This document shows positions 17,785 to 26,154 of a DNA stretch of 41,280 bases, one piece after another (positions within the stretch are counted from its first letter, which is position 1; every line of letters begins with the position of its first letter). The position numbers and the translations under genes are program-made. The notes beneath the pieces were generated by a model. That model searched no databases, was not told the DNA's origin, and was given only the letters and a program-made list of their open reading frames with translations. This DNA is from a virus: positions 1 to 41,280 of IMG/VR virus record IMGVR_UViG_3300042987_003179. One strand, 5' to 3'.

Positions 17785-17802
17785 AGTTAACTGATATATA
17801 AT
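17774..17802 (+). promoter_or_regulatory. Perfect sigma-70 promoter upstream of the Ro60 locus
   Basis: TTGACA (17774-17779), 17-base spacer, TATAAT (17797-17802). Predicted start is about 17809, nine bases before the closing helix of the RNA at 17818. The -35 box overlaps the last codons of the macrodomain gene. Confidence 0.92.
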
Positions 17803-17817
17803 GGTTACATCAAATTT

Positions 17818-18012
17818 AGGATGATTACAGCAACAAAAAATACTTTAGAGATATGCGGTAAAGGTAAGGTCCTACACAAGGATGCTATTTCCGCAAGCAA
17901 TTGTGTCAGGTGTCTGTAGTAAGTAACAGAATAGGTGTCTGTAAGAAGCAACAGAATTGGGCAGTAGGTATATGTACTGCACGAAAAAAATTAATGACAA
18001 GCCGAGCATCCT
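17818..18012 (+). ncRNA. Y-RNA-like element 6, upstream of the Ro60-like gene
   Basis: Closing helix AGGATG (17818-17823) / CATCCT (18007-18012), internal motif ATTACAGCAACA (17824-17835), 3' flank TGTTAAAAG. Inside: GCGG-AAA/TTT-CCGC enclosing TCCT/AGGA; two successive near-identical hairpins TCTGT/ACAGA; GCAGTA/TACTGC; then an A-rich 3' side. It has its own perfect promoter and stands just before the Ro60-like gene, the usual position for bacterial Y RNAs. No obvious T or D arm is visible in this copy. Confidence 0.7.
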
Positions 18013-18024
18013 GTTAAAAGAATG

Positions 18025-18084
18025 TGGATTGAGTTCCGCAAAAATGTAAAATCAAATTCATAATTTTGATTATTAAGTTCAATC
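18025..18084 (+). promoter_or_regulatory. Nested hairpin in the Ro60-like gene leader
   Basis: GGATTGA (18025-18031) can pair with TCAATCC (about 18078-18084), enclosing AATCAAA/TTTTGATT. The structure ends about 12 bases before the GAGGTG ribosome site. It may separate the upstream RNA from the mRNA as a processing signal or weak terminator (inference). Confidence 0.45.
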
Positions 18085-18103
18085 CGATAAAATGAGGTGA
18101 AAT

Positions 18104-19525
18104 ATGAGTTCATTCGTTAATGCAGTTCGTAATCAAGAAGCACGTACCACCAACGGTATGAAGGCTCGTGCATCCACTGCAAATGCTTGTGTGGATCTAT
18201 TTTTCAAGATTGGTGCATCTCGTGGTAAGAATATTGTGCCAGCCTTTGTGGCAGCCTTTACAGAGAATCAAGAAATCGCACTACGTATCGCTCAGTGGGC
18301 TCGAGATATTCGTGGTGGTGCTGGTGAGCGTCAAATCTTCCGTGATATTCTGTCATGGCTAGAAACCAATGAACCTCTAGTTGCAGCAATGCTTCTAGAA
18401 AAGATTCCTGAAGTAGGTCGTTGGGATGATGCCTTAGTTTTTGGTAAGGATCAGTTTCTTAAGGAACTATCTTTCAGCATGATTGGTGAAGCCATCGCTA
18501 AGGGAAATGGTCTAGCAGCAAAGTGGATGCCACGTAAGGGTGCAATCGCCAATGAACTACGTTCATTCCTTGGTATGTCTCCAAAGCAGTATCGTAAGAC
18601 TCTGGTAAATCTAACCAAGGTTGTAGAACAAAACATGTGTGCTCAAGATTGGGATAGTATTAACTTTTCCCAAGTACCATCTCTAGCACATGCTCGCTAC
18701 AAGAAGGCGTTCAATCGTCATACACCAAAGTATGCCTCTTATGTGGCGGACCTTGTAAAGGGTACCAAGGGAGTTAAGGTTAATGCTGGCGCAGTATATC
18801 CTTATGATGTTCTAAAAGGTCGTATCAACCACTACTTTCATTTCGATAAGACAGAACTTGATCTAATCGAAAAGCAATGGGAAGCTCTACCAGACTACAC
18901 CGGTGGTAAGAACATTCTACCTCTTGTTGACGTATCTGGTTCAATGACTTGCCCAGCTGGTGGTGTTTACAGCAAGAGTATGGTTACATGTCTAGAAGTT
19001 GCAGTATCACTAGGCTTGTATTGTGCTGATAAGAACCAAGGTAAGTTCAAGGATTGTTTCTTGACATTTAGTTCTACACCAGAATTGCTTCACCTAACAG
19101 GTTCAATCAACAAGAAGATTCACCAAATGGTTCAAAGTAATTGGGCTATGAGTACCAATCTTCATGCAGCAATTGAGAAGATTCTTACCACTGCAGTAAA
19201 TGGTAAGGTATCTGCAGACGAAATGCCAGAGATGCTGTTGATTTTCTCTGACATGCAGTTCAATGTTTGCACTCGTTACGACGATACTGCAATGAAGATG
19301 ATTGAGCGTAAGTATGAAAAGCATGGTTACGCAGTGCCAAAGATTGTTTTCTGGAATCTAAACTCAAACGACAATGTACCAGTTAAGTTTGATGAAAGGG
19401 GTACAGCGCTAGTTTCTGGTTTCAGTCCTGCAATCATGAAGGCACTATTTTCTGGTAATGTAGAGAGTTTCACACCAGAATATATCATGCGTGAGGCAGT
19501 ATGTATTCCACGCTATGATCTGTAA
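18104..19525 (+). CDS. Ro60-like TROVE/vWA protein (DUF2828-type)
   Basis: 473 residues with GAGGTG before the ATG. The N-terminal two-thirds is helical-repeat TROVE-like: VDLFFKIGASRGKNIVPAFV, ALRIAQWARDIRGGAGERQI, then KIPEVGRWDDALVFG. The C-terminal vWA domain has a complete MIDAS: DVSGSM (276-281), Thr351 in MSTNLHAA, and FSDMQF (381-386). Ro60 orthologs form rings that bind Y RNAs and misfolded RNA, and in Deinococcus Y RNA bridges the ring to PNPase. Placement directly behind a Y-RNA-like gene supports the same type of RNP. DUF2828 is the closest family I can name. Confidence 0.88.
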   Translation: MSSFVNAVRNQEARTTNGMKARASTANACVDLFFKIGASRGKNIVPAFVAAFTENQEIALRIAQWARDIRGGAGERQIFRDILSWLETNEPLVAAMLLEKIPEVGRWDDALVFGKDQFLKELSFSMIGEAIAKGNGLAAKWMPRKGAIANELRSFLGMSPKQYRKTLVNLTKVVEQNMCAQDWDSINFSQVPSLAHARYKKAFNRHTPKYASYVADLVKGTKGVKVNAGAVYPYDVLKGRINHYFHFDKTELDLIEKQWEALPDYTGGKNILPLVDVSGSMTCPAGGVYSKSMVTCLEVAVSLGLYCADKNQGKFKDCFLTFSSTPELLHLTGSINKKIHQMVQSNWAMSTNLHAAIEKILTTAVNGKVSADEMPEMLLIFSDMQFNVCTRYDDTAMKMIERKYEKHGYAVPKIVFWNLNSNDNVPVKFDERGTALVSGFSPAIMKALFSGNVESFTPEYIMREAVCIPRYDL

Positions 19526-19540
19526 AGTTGTATAAAAAGC

Positions 19541-19561
19541 AATGGGGGCTTGTCCCCCATT
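19541..19561 (+). terminator. Hairpin terminator after Ro60-like gene
   Basis: AATGGGGG / CCCCCATT stem around a 5-base loop CTTGT, 15 bases after the stop, followed by TTCTC. The T run is short, so termination may be partial; the next small gene follows within 20 bases. Confidence 0.7.
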
Positions 19562-19579
19562 TCTCGGAGAATAATAAAA

Positions 19580-19687
19580 ATGAAAAAGCTATTAATTAAG
19601 TTGGCACTTGCACTTGCTGCTGGTGTTGTTGCGTATAAATCGGGTGTTGTAAGTAAAGACAATATTAAGAAAATTTTGAGGAAATAA
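19580..19687 (+). CDS. Tiny membrane or signal-peptide protein, 35 residues
   Basis: CGGAGAATAATAAAA precedes the ATG. The peptide MKKLLIKLALALAAGVVAYK is a single hydrophobic segment with a basic start, followed by a short basic tail (DNIKKILRK). It could be a membrane-anchored microprotein. The stop overlaps the start of the next gene (TAATG), suggesting coupled translation. Confidence 0.6.
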   Translation: MKKLLIKLALALAAGVVAYKSGVVSKDNIKKILRK

Positions 19688-20229
19688 TGAGCCCAGAACA
19701 TGATCAGAAACTTTGTAATGATTTTCCAGAAATTTTTAAAGACCGTCATGGTGGCATGCGAACCACAGCAATGTGCTGGGGCTTCGAGTGTGGCGATGGT
19801 TGGTACAACATAATTCGTTTTCTTTGTATCAAACTCATGCAAGATTATAATCGTACCAAAGATAGTTATGAACACTACAAGGAAATGGTGGAGACTGAAG
19901 ATAAGTCTCAATGGCACAGATGGCAAATTGAAAATTACACTGAAGAAAAACTTGCTACAAAAAAGCAGGAACTTGATAATACTACAATACCCATTGCAGT
20001 ACAGGTCAAAGAAAAGTTCGGTGGACTTAGATTTTATGTAAATCGTGCCACAGATAAACAACATGATATGATTTCTTTCACTGAAAGTTTAAGTCATTAT
20101 GTATGTGAGGAATGTGGTACGATGAAAGATGTTCATTGCTATGACATGGGTTGGATTAGAACACTTTGTCGCCAGCATGCAAATGAGCGTTATGGTGAAG
20201 AAGCAGTTAAGGAGTATCATGAAGGTTAA
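19687..20229 (+). CDS. Hypothetical protein with putative C-terminal zinc site, 180 residues
   Basis: The N-terminal RTTAMCWGFECGDGWYNIIR and the middle VQVKEKFGGLRFYVN are hallmarks of a phage family of unknown function. The C-terminal CEECGTMKDVHCYDMGWIRT then LCRQHA holds a CxxC and a C...H pair that could bind zinc. It is soluble, begins by overlap with the tiny gene upstream and ends overlapping the next gene, forming a small operon. Confidence 0.8.
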   Translation: MSPEHDQKLCNDFPEIFKDRHGGMRTTAMCWGFECGDGWYNIIRFLCIKLMQDYNRTKDSYEHYKEMVETEDKSQWHRWQIENYTEEKLATKKQELDNTTIPIAVQVKEKFGGLRFYVNRATDKQHDMISFTESLSHYVCEECGTMKDVHCYDMGWIRTLCRQHANERYGEEAVKEYHEG

Positions 20230-20842
20230 TATCGGTCCTTATAAGAGTTGGTTTGGTCCATATCAGTTAGCCGATCTACTACAAAAGGTCGGCGTCTCTG
20301 AAGAGACTTGCTACAAGATTGGTAGTTATCTCTCCACCAAGGCATGGATTAAAGATCTGTGCTTATGGTTAGATAGAGAGAAGTCTAGAAAAGTATTAGT
20401 GGAAATTCATCCATACGATACATGGAACATGAATGATACTCTAGCTTTGATCATTCTTCCAATGCTACAACAGTTGCAAAGAACAACACATGGAGCACCA
20501 TATGTAGATGATGAAGATGTTCCGGAGCCTCTACGTAGTACATCTGCTCCACCAAAAGAAAATGAGTGGGACACAGATGAAAATCATTTCAAGCGTTGGG
20601 ATTGGATTCTTGATGAAATGATCTGGGGTTTCTCTGAAATGAACACGGATTGGGAATCACAATTTTACTCTGGAGAAGTTGATTTTCTCTTCGAGAAACA
20701 GGAAAATTCAATATTATTAGAGATGAAGCAGGGTCCTGGGCATACCTTCGATGTTGATCAAGAGGGACTTAAGAAACATTCTCAAAGAATCGATAACTCA
20801 TTGAGATTATTCGGAAAATACTACAGAAATCTGTGGGATTGA
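20219..20842 (+). CDS. Conserved phage hypothetical protein, 207 residues
   Basis: Start at 20219 (AAGGAG immediately upstream). The N-terminal KVNIGPYKSWFGPYQLADLL, then IHPYDTWNMNDTLALIILPM, VDDEDVPEPLRST and ENEWDTDENHFKRWDWILDE match a widespread family of large-phage proteins with no assigned function. The family is highly conserved, which suggests an enzymatic or assembly role, but no catalytic motif can be named with confidence. It overlaps the upstream gene by 11 bases. Confidence 0.85.
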   Translation: MKVNIGPYKSWFGPYQLADLLQKVGVSEETCYKIGSYLSTKAWIKDLCLWLDREKSRKVLVEIHPYDTWNMNDTLALIILPMLQQLQRTTHGAPYVDDEDVPEPLRSTSAPPKENEWDTDENHFKRWDWILDEMIWGFSEMNTDWESQFYSGEVDFLFEKQENSILLEMKQGPGHTFDVDQEGLKKHSQRIDNSLRLFGKYYRNLWD

Positions 20843-20863
20843 CATTTTAAACCGGGTATGATA

Positions 20864-20872
20864 TGCTATAAT
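20864..20872 (+). promoter_or_regulatory. Extended -10 sigma-70 promoter
   Basis: TGCTATAAT is a perfect extended -10. A TTGACA at 20839 is too far upstream (22 bases) for standard spacing. Predicted start near 20880 for the deaminase-like gene at 20892. Confidence 0.6.
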
Positions 20873-20891
20873 AGCATAACCATTTAAAATC

Positions 20892-21203
20892 ATGTCAAAG
20901 ACGCGACAATATATTACTGCAATCATCTACGACAAGCGTGGTCGAGTATTGTCGATGGGTCAGAATCAATATCTAAAAACTCATCCGATGCAAGCTAAGT
21001 TCGCTCATGAGGTCGGGCAAGATGAAAAGATGTTTCTGCATGCAGAGATTCATGCAATAGTTCGCTGCAAAAAATTATTTAAGGCACACAAAATTTTTGT
21101 TAGTCGTTGGGACAAGAGAGGAAATCCCATGCTAGCAAAGCCTTGCCTCATCTGTCAAAGTGCAATCAAACATGCTGGTATCAAAATAATTGAACACACC
21201 TAG
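20892..21203 (+). CDS. Small cytidine/deoxycytidylate deaminase-like protein
   Basis: 103 residues. HAEIHAIVRC (His50-Ala-Glu52) and PCLIC (84-88) are the zinc-binding and catalytic motifs of the CDA superfamily. The protein is shorter than typical dCMP deaminases and sits near a second, full-length one at 21706. The substrate could be a free nucleotide or a nucleic acid base; the sequence alone does not decide. The ATG follows the extended -10 promoter after 19 bases, so its leader is very short. Confidence 0.82.
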   Translation: MSKTRQYITAIIYDKRGRVLSMGQNQYLKTHPMQAKFAHEVGQDEKMFLHAEIHAIVRCKKLFKAHKIFVSRWDKRGNPMLAKPCLICQSAIKHAGIKIIEHT

Positions 21204-21250
21204 GATCAAATGAACAAATATCAAAAATTGCTGCAGCTAAAGAGATAAAA

Positions 21251-21475
21251 ATGAGTGAGAAAAGAATTCATATCAATATAAGTGAACTACAGAAAATTCT
21301 AAAGATAATGGAACATTATGGTAAAGATTTCACTACTATAATTTATGATAATAGCTCTGGTATTGGTACTAATATTAGTTGTGAATTTGAAGATAATAGT
21401 TGTGATCTAGCTCTATTAGAACTAGAACATGCACCAAAAATTATTTTTCCTATCACTACAGTGGAGAATTGGTAA
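21251..21475 (+). CDS. Small hypothetical acidic protein, 74 residues
   Basis: Has an AGAGAT site upstream. The N-terminal ISELQKILKIMEHYGKDFTT is followed by a beta-rich portion. No family recognised. It belongs to the deaminase gene cluster. Confidence 0.65.
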   Translation: MSEKRIHINISELQKILKIMEHYGKDFTTIIYDNSSGIGTNISCEFEDNSCDLALLELEHAPKIIFPITTVENW

Positions 21476-21530
21476 TGTCATACACTACCCAGCAAACTTC
21501 AATGCACTAATGCTGAAGTAAGGAGTTAGA

Positions 21531-21719
21531 ATGCAGAAATACTTTATTACATTTAATGGATCTGAGCTAGAGTTTCCAAGCATTGATGATATAATAAAAT
21601 ACATTGAAGCAAACAACCTGAGTGAAGGAATTATCTCAATGCGAGTGTATTCCATCACTCACCAAATTGACATGACAGTAGCAGAGTTGAAAGATTTTAA
21701 AAAATATGGAATCAGATAA
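21531..21719 (+). CDS. Small hypothetical protein, 62 residues
   Basis: MQKYFITFNGSELEFPSIDD, then IIKYIEANNLSEGI and a C-terminal helix; GGAGTTAG precedes the ATG. No family recognised. The 3' end overlaps the dCMP deaminase start by 14 bases, so it is probably translationally coupled to it. Confidence 0.65.
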   Translation: MQKYFITFNGSELEFPSIDDIIKYIEANNLSEGIISMRVYSITHQIDMTVAELKDFKKYGIR

Positions 21720-22143
21720 ATGGAATGGTAGATTTTTAGAACTAGCACAAGTAGTAGCAAGTTGGTCTAAAGATCCCTCTACACAAGTAGGTGCTGTAAT
21801 TGTCGATTCAAGGAATCGAATTTTGTCTACTGGATTCAATGGATTTCCACAGAGAATAAAAGATGATGAAAGGTATTGCAATAAGCAAACGAAACATGAT
21901 ATAGTAATACATGCAGAGGTTAATGCTATACTGTTTGCAAATACAAATTTAAATGGATTAAACTTAGGCGGTTGTACTTTATACTCAACACTAATGCCAT
22001 GTTCTAGATGTGCAGCAATCATAATTCAATCGGGTATAGAAACCGTTTGTTATGCATCAAGAAATCATCCTAATTTACAGGCAAATTTCGATCTTACTCA
22101 AAGACTTTTTGAGGAAGCTCGTATTAAATTAATAAAAGGATAA
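21706..22143 (+). CDS. cd: dCMP deaminase
   Basis: 145 residues. FLELAQVVASWSKDPSTQVG (about 10-29) and GFNGFPQRIKDDERY are typical of the T4 Cd family; HAEVNAI (69-75) and MPCSRCA (97-103) supply zinc ligands and the catalytic Glu. It converts dCMP to dUMP, feeding dTMP synthesis for phage DNA. Its placement just upstream of the DNA polymerase fits nucleotide supply. It is a little shorter than T4 Cd (193), lacking some insertions. Confidence 0.93.
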   Translation: MESDKWNGRFLELAQVVASWSKDPSTQVGAVIVDSRNRILSTGFNGFPQRIKDDERYCNKQTKHDIVIHAEVNAILFANTNLNGLNLGGCTLYSTLMPCSRCAAIIIQSGIETVCYASRNHPNLQANFDLTQRLFEEARIKLIKG

Positions 22144-22145
22144 TA

Positions 22146-22328
22146 ATGAAAGCTGATAAAAACTTTAAAATGCCAAAGCCATGTAAGCGAATCCTCATGA
22201 CTATGAGCGGAGAAAATAAGACGATCTATAGAAAAATGATCATTGATAGTGTTCTATGCTGTGAAGAACATCTTAAGCGAAGCATGCGCTCGTCTAAGAC
22301 AATGGGAGAATCTTCTACAGCAGAATAA
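22146..22328 (+). CDS. Small conserved phage protein, 60 residues
   Basis: MKADKNFKMPKPCKRILMTM, then a basic helical rest. The FKMPKxxKRxLxTM pattern is found in a small phage family without known function. It lies between the dCMP deaminase (2-base gap) and DNA polymerase (1-base gap), so it is part of the polymerase transcription unit. Confidence 0.7.
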   Translation: MKADKNFKMPKPCKRILMTMSGENKTIYRKMIIDSVLCCEEHLKRSMRSSKTMGESSTAE

Positions 22329-22329
22329 T

Positions 22330-24813
22330 ATGAAAAAATTTTATACCAACGTAGTACAGTATGGTAATAAGATTCTTTACAGGGGGTACGAAAATGGTAC
22401 CCCCTTTAGTTTTAAAGAATCATTTTCACCTACACTGTTTCTAAAATCAAGAAAAAAATCAACTTACAAATCTATCTTTGGTGATACTCTAGAACCAATT
22501 CATTTTGGTGACATCAATGATGCTAAGGACTACATCAAGCAGTATTCCGATGTTGATAATTTTGCCATCTTTGGCAATACTAACTTTGCCTATCAATTCA
22601 TTACAGAGAATTATTCTGAAGAAGTTCATTTCGATATTTCAAACATTAATATTCAAACAATAGACATTGAAACATCATCTGAGAATGGATTTCCTAATGT
22701 ACATAATCCCATCGAAGAAATTCTTCTAATCTCTCTACAAAATGCCAACACAAAGGAAATTATTACCTTTGGTACTCGACCATGCTCTACAAAGAGTGCT
22801 AAGTATGTTTATTGTGTTTCAGAGAAAGACTTAATTACTCGTTTCATCGAATACTGGCAACATTCATTCCCAGATATTATCACTGGGTGGAATTGTGATA
22901 CGTTTGATATTCCATATTTAGTAAAAAGAATTGAGAGAGTTTTTGGAGAAGATACTGCAAAGAAACTTTCTCCATGGAATATTATCAAGGATAAATCATT
23001 CACTCGAAATGAAAAAGAGATTTTATCTCTAGAGTTAGTTGGTATCTCAACTCTAGACTATCTAGATCTCTACAAAAAATTCACCTACAATGTTCGAGAG
23101 TCTTATAAGCTAGATTATATCGCTAAGGTAGAATTGAACGAGAAGAAATTAGAGAATCCATTTGAGACATTTCGTGAATTTTATACAAAAGCGTGGGATA
23201 CTTTCGTAGAGTATAACATTCATGACGTTCGTCTAGTTGATAAGTTAGAAGATAAAATGAAGTTGATTGAACTTATCATCACTATGGCATATGATGCTAA
23301 ATGTAACTTTGTTGATATATTCTCGGCAGTTCGTACCTGGGATTGTATTCTATACAATCATTTCTGGCAAAAGAACATCATAGTTCATCAGAGAGATACA
23401 ACAAGAAAGGCAAGATCAATTGTAGGTGCTTATGTGCAAGAGCCAAAGCCCGGAAAATATGAGTGGGTAGTTTGTTTCGATGCAACTTCACTTTATCCCT
23501 CTATCATCATGCAATACAATATGTCTACAGAGACAATTATAGAGGGAGAATCACATGATACAACCGTTGATGGTATGCTTACAAAGAAATATGATCTAGA
23601 TGTCCAAAATAAAAATTATGCTATAGCAGCTAACGGTTATTGCTATAAACGTGACAAACAAGGTATGATGCCTGAGGTCGTGCAGAAGCTTTTTGATGAT
23701 AGACAAAAATATAAGAAGTTAATGATTGAGGCTCAGAAGAAGTATGAACAAACAAAAGATCCCGCGCATCAAAAGGTAATTGCAAAGTACAACAACTTTC
23801 AGATGGCAAGAAAAATTCAGCTGAACTCATTGTTCGGTGCCTGGGCTAATGAATGGTTTCGCTTGTATGATGATAGAATTGCTGAAGGTATTACTATCAC
23901 GGGTCAGTATATTATTAGAGCAGTAGGTGAGGCTCTAGACAAATATCTTAACAAGATTTGTGGTACGACTGATTTCAATTACTCGTTTTATAGTGATACC
24001 GATTCATGTTATATTACTTTAGATCCTCTAGTACAAAAGTTCTTAAAGGGTAAGAGTAAAGAAAAAATCATTGAGGCTCTTGACAAGATTTGTGAAGAAA
24101 AGATTGTCAAGGTAATTAATGCAGCATGTAAAGATTTATTTGTATACACAAATGGTTTTGAAGAAAAGATATTTTTCAAGCGAGAAGCTATAGCTGATCG
24201 TGGTATTTGGGTTGCAAAGAAAAGATATGCACTCAATGTTTACGATAATGAAGGTGTTCGTTATGTAGAGCCTAAATTAAAAGTAATGGGATTAGAAATT
24301 GTTAGATCATCTACTCCAGAGCCAATTAGAAATGCTTTAAAAGAAGCAGTAAAAATTGCATTGACAAAAACAGAATCTGAACTACAGGACTACATAGCCG
24401 AGTTGGAGATTAACTTTCAAAAATTGCCACCAGAAGAGATTGCATTTCCTCGCGGTGTTAATGGACTAGAAAGATATAGTGATAACTCATCTATCTACAG
24501 ATCAGCAACACCAATGCATGTGCGAGGATCATTACTATATAATCACTACATACAGAAAAACAATCTAAATAAAAAATATGAGCTAATACAAGAAGGTGAA
24601 AAGATTAAATTTCTTTATCTAGCAGAACCCAATCCAATAGGAGAAAATTGTATAGCGTTTATTTCTAAAATGCCTCAGGAACTTGAATTGACATCCTTCA
24701 TAGATTATAATACAATGTTTGAGAAAGCATTTATTGAACCACTAACAACAATATTAAAAGGTGTCGGCTGGAGTGCTAGACCTAAAGCCAGTTTAGAACA
24801 TCTTTTTGGATAA
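22330..24813 (+). CDS. 43: DNA polymerase, family B (gp43-like)
   Basis: 827 residues from the ATG at 22330 (T4 gp43: 898); an upstream in-frame ATG at 22243 would overlap the small gene and is rejected. The 3'-5' exonuclease is intact: Exo I IDIETSS (111-117), Exo II ITGWNCDTFDIPYL, Exo III YNIHDVRLVDKL. Polymerase motif A DATSLYPS (384-391), motif B KIQLNSLFGAWANE, motif C YSDTDS (554-559), and KKRYAL. The C-terminus ends LEHLFG, a clamp-binding peptide like that of T4 gp43, matching the gp45 clamp at 1271. Confidence 0.97.
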   Translation: MKKFYTNVVQYGNKILYRGYENGTPFSFKESFSPTLFLKSRKKSTYKSIFGDTLEPIHFGDINDAKDYIKQYSDVDNFAIFGNTNFAYQFITENYSEEVHFDISNINIQTIDIETSSENGFPNVHNPIEEILLISLQNANTKEIITFGTRPCSTKSAKYVYCVSEKDLITRFIEYWQHSFPDIITGWNCDTFDIPYLVKRIERVFGEDTAKKLSPWNIIKDKSFTRNEKEILSLELVGISTLDYLDLYKKFTYNVRESYKLDYIAKVELNEKKLENPFETFREFYTKAWDTFVEYNIHDVRLVDKLEDKMKLIELIITMAYDAKCNFVDIFSAVRTWDCILYNHFWQKNIIVHQRDTTRKARSIVGAYVQEPKPGKYEWVVCFDATSLYPSIIMQYNMSTETIIEGESHDTTVDGMLTKKYDLDVQNKNYAIAANGYCYKRDKQGMMPEVVQKLFDDRQKYKKLMIEAQKKYEQTKDPAHQKVIAKYNNFQMARKIQLNSLFGAWANEWFRLYDDRIAEGITITGQYIIRAVGEALDKYLNKICGTTDFNYSFYSDTDSCYITLDPLVQKFLKGKSKEKIIEALDKICEEKIVKVINAACKDLFVYTNGFEEKIFFKREAIADRGIWVAKKRYALNVYDNEGVRYVEPKLKVMGLEIVRSSTPEPIRNALKEAVKIALTKTESELQDYIAELEINFQKLPPEEIAFPRGVNGLERYSDNSSIYRSATPMHVRGSLLYNHYIQKNNLNKKYELIQEGEKIKFLYLAEPNPIGENCIAFISKMPQELELTSFIDYNTMFEKAFIEPLTTILKGVGWSARPKASLEHLFG

Positions 24814-24824
24814 CAGGATAAAAT

Positions 24825-25871
24825 ATGTCAATACTAGAAAAACTTAAGAAAAATTCTACAATTAAAGATACAGCGATTCTATCAAAATCAATTATTTTCA
24901 ATGAAAAGGATATGATTCAATCATCAATCCCCATTTTAAATGTTGCTTTGTCTGGTTCACTTTCGGGTGGTTTAACTCCTGGTTTAACAGTGTTTGCTGG
25001 ACCTAGTAAACATTTTAAGACTGCTTTTGCTCTTTTGTTAGCAAAGGCTTATCTAGACAAGTATGATGATGCAGTTGTACTATTCTATGATTCGGAATTT
25101 GGCTCACCACAAAGTTATTTCGATAGCTTTGATATAGACACTGAAAGAGTTCTACACTCACCCATTACAGATATTGAACAACTTAAGTTTGATACAATGG
25201 CACAATTGAACGATATTGCTAGAGGAGATCATGTAATCATTATTGTAGACTCTGTTGGTAATCTCGCTTCTAAAAAGGAAGTAGAAGATGCTCTAGAGGG
25301 TAAATCTGTAGCTGATATGTCTAGAGCTAAACAATTAAAATCTCTTTTCAGAATGGTTACACCACATCTAGCTTTAAAGAATATTCCAATGATAGTTGTT
25401 AATCATACTTACAAGGAAATTGGAATGTTTCCCAAGGATGTTGTAAGTGGTGGAACTGGTGTGTATTATTCAGCAGACAATATTTACATTATTGGTCGCC
25501 AGCAAGAGAAAGATGGTACTGATTTAATGGGTTACAATTTCATAATCAATGTAGAGAAGTCTCGTTATGTGAGAGAAAAGTCTAAAATTCCAGTACAAGT
25601 TTCATTTGAAGGTGGAATTAGTAAGTGGTCTGGTTTACTTGATGTTGCTCTTGAAGGTGGTTTTGTTGTTAAACCTTCTAATGGATGGTATGCAAAGAAG
25701 GGGTTTCCTGACAAGAAATATAGAATCAAGGATACCAATACATGGGAATTTTGGCAAACAATCATTACATCAAATGATTTTAAGGAATATATTGAGGGTA
25801 AATACAAAATGAATTCTACCACAATGTTAGATTCCACTATAGATGAGGAATATGAAGATGCAGAAGAATAA
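24825..25871 (+). CDS. uvsX: UvsX, RecA-like recombinase
   Basis: 348 residues. Walker A GPSKHFKT (about 59-66), with the UvsX-type SKHFK loop in place of GxGKT, VLFYDSEFGS, Walker B VIIIVDSVGN and VNHTYKEIG are in the usual order. UvsX forms filaments on single-stranded DNA for strand exchange and recombination-dependent replication. The acidic C-terminal tail (EEYEDAEE) resembles that of T4 UvsX. It follows gene 43 by 11 bases and overlaps the next gene. Confidence 0.96.
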   Translation: MSILEKLKKNSTIKDTAILSKSIIFNEKDMIQSSIPILNVALSGSLSGGLTPGLTVFAGPSKHFKTAFALLLAKAYLDKYDDAVVLFYDSEFGSPQSYFDSFDIDTERVLHSPITDIEQLKFDTMAQLNDIARGDHVIIIVDSVGNLASKKEVEDALEGKSVADMSRAKQLKSLFRMVTPHLALKNIPMIVVNHTYKEIGMFPKDVVSGGTGVYYSADNIYIIGRQQEKDGTDLMGYNFIINVEKSRYVREKSKIPVQVSFEGGISKWSGLLDVALEGGFVVKPSNGWYAKKGFPDKKYRIKDTNTWEFWQTIITSNDFKEYIEGKYKMNSTTMLDSTIDEEYEDAEE

Positions 25872-26154
25872 AGTAGATTATACAATCTGGTCTGTACCAG
25901 AAAAATTTGATGCCTGGGGTATAGAGATTCTCAGCGGAGAATTTAAGGACACTGTAATAGAAATAGATGAGTTAAATTTTGCTGATGAAGATGGTACATT
26001 AACATTTGATTTCTACATCACTAAATTTCCAGAGGGTATGGTATATGAGGATGTTAAATCGAATCCAAATTTTGATGAAGTATTACAGAGTATACTTCTA
26101 GAGATTATAACTTCAGCAATAGATTTTGCTAAGAATCAGGAACAAAATGATTGA
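25858..26154 (+). CDS. Hypothetical protein between uvsX and gene 41, 98 residues
   Basis: Start chosen at 25858 (GAGGAATATGAAG upstream gives correct spacing); ATGs at 25843 and 25852 are alternatives. VDYTIWSVPEKFDAWGIEIL, then TVIEIDELNFADEDGTLTFD and a FITKFPEG-like segment. It is acidic and occupies the place of gene 40 in T4, but I see no similarity to gp40. It overlaps both neighbours, so it is in the recombination-replication operon. Confidence 0.7.
   Translation: MQKNKVDYTIWSVPEKFDAWGIEILSGEFKDTVIEIDELNFADEDGTLTFDFYITKFPEGMVYEDVKSNPNFDEVLQSILLEIITSAIDFAKNQEQND

Noticed and set aside
21476-21530. Another copy of the CAGCAAAC motif at 21488
   Set aside because: No closing helix surrounds it and no TGATAAG-like 3' flank is present; a chance match.
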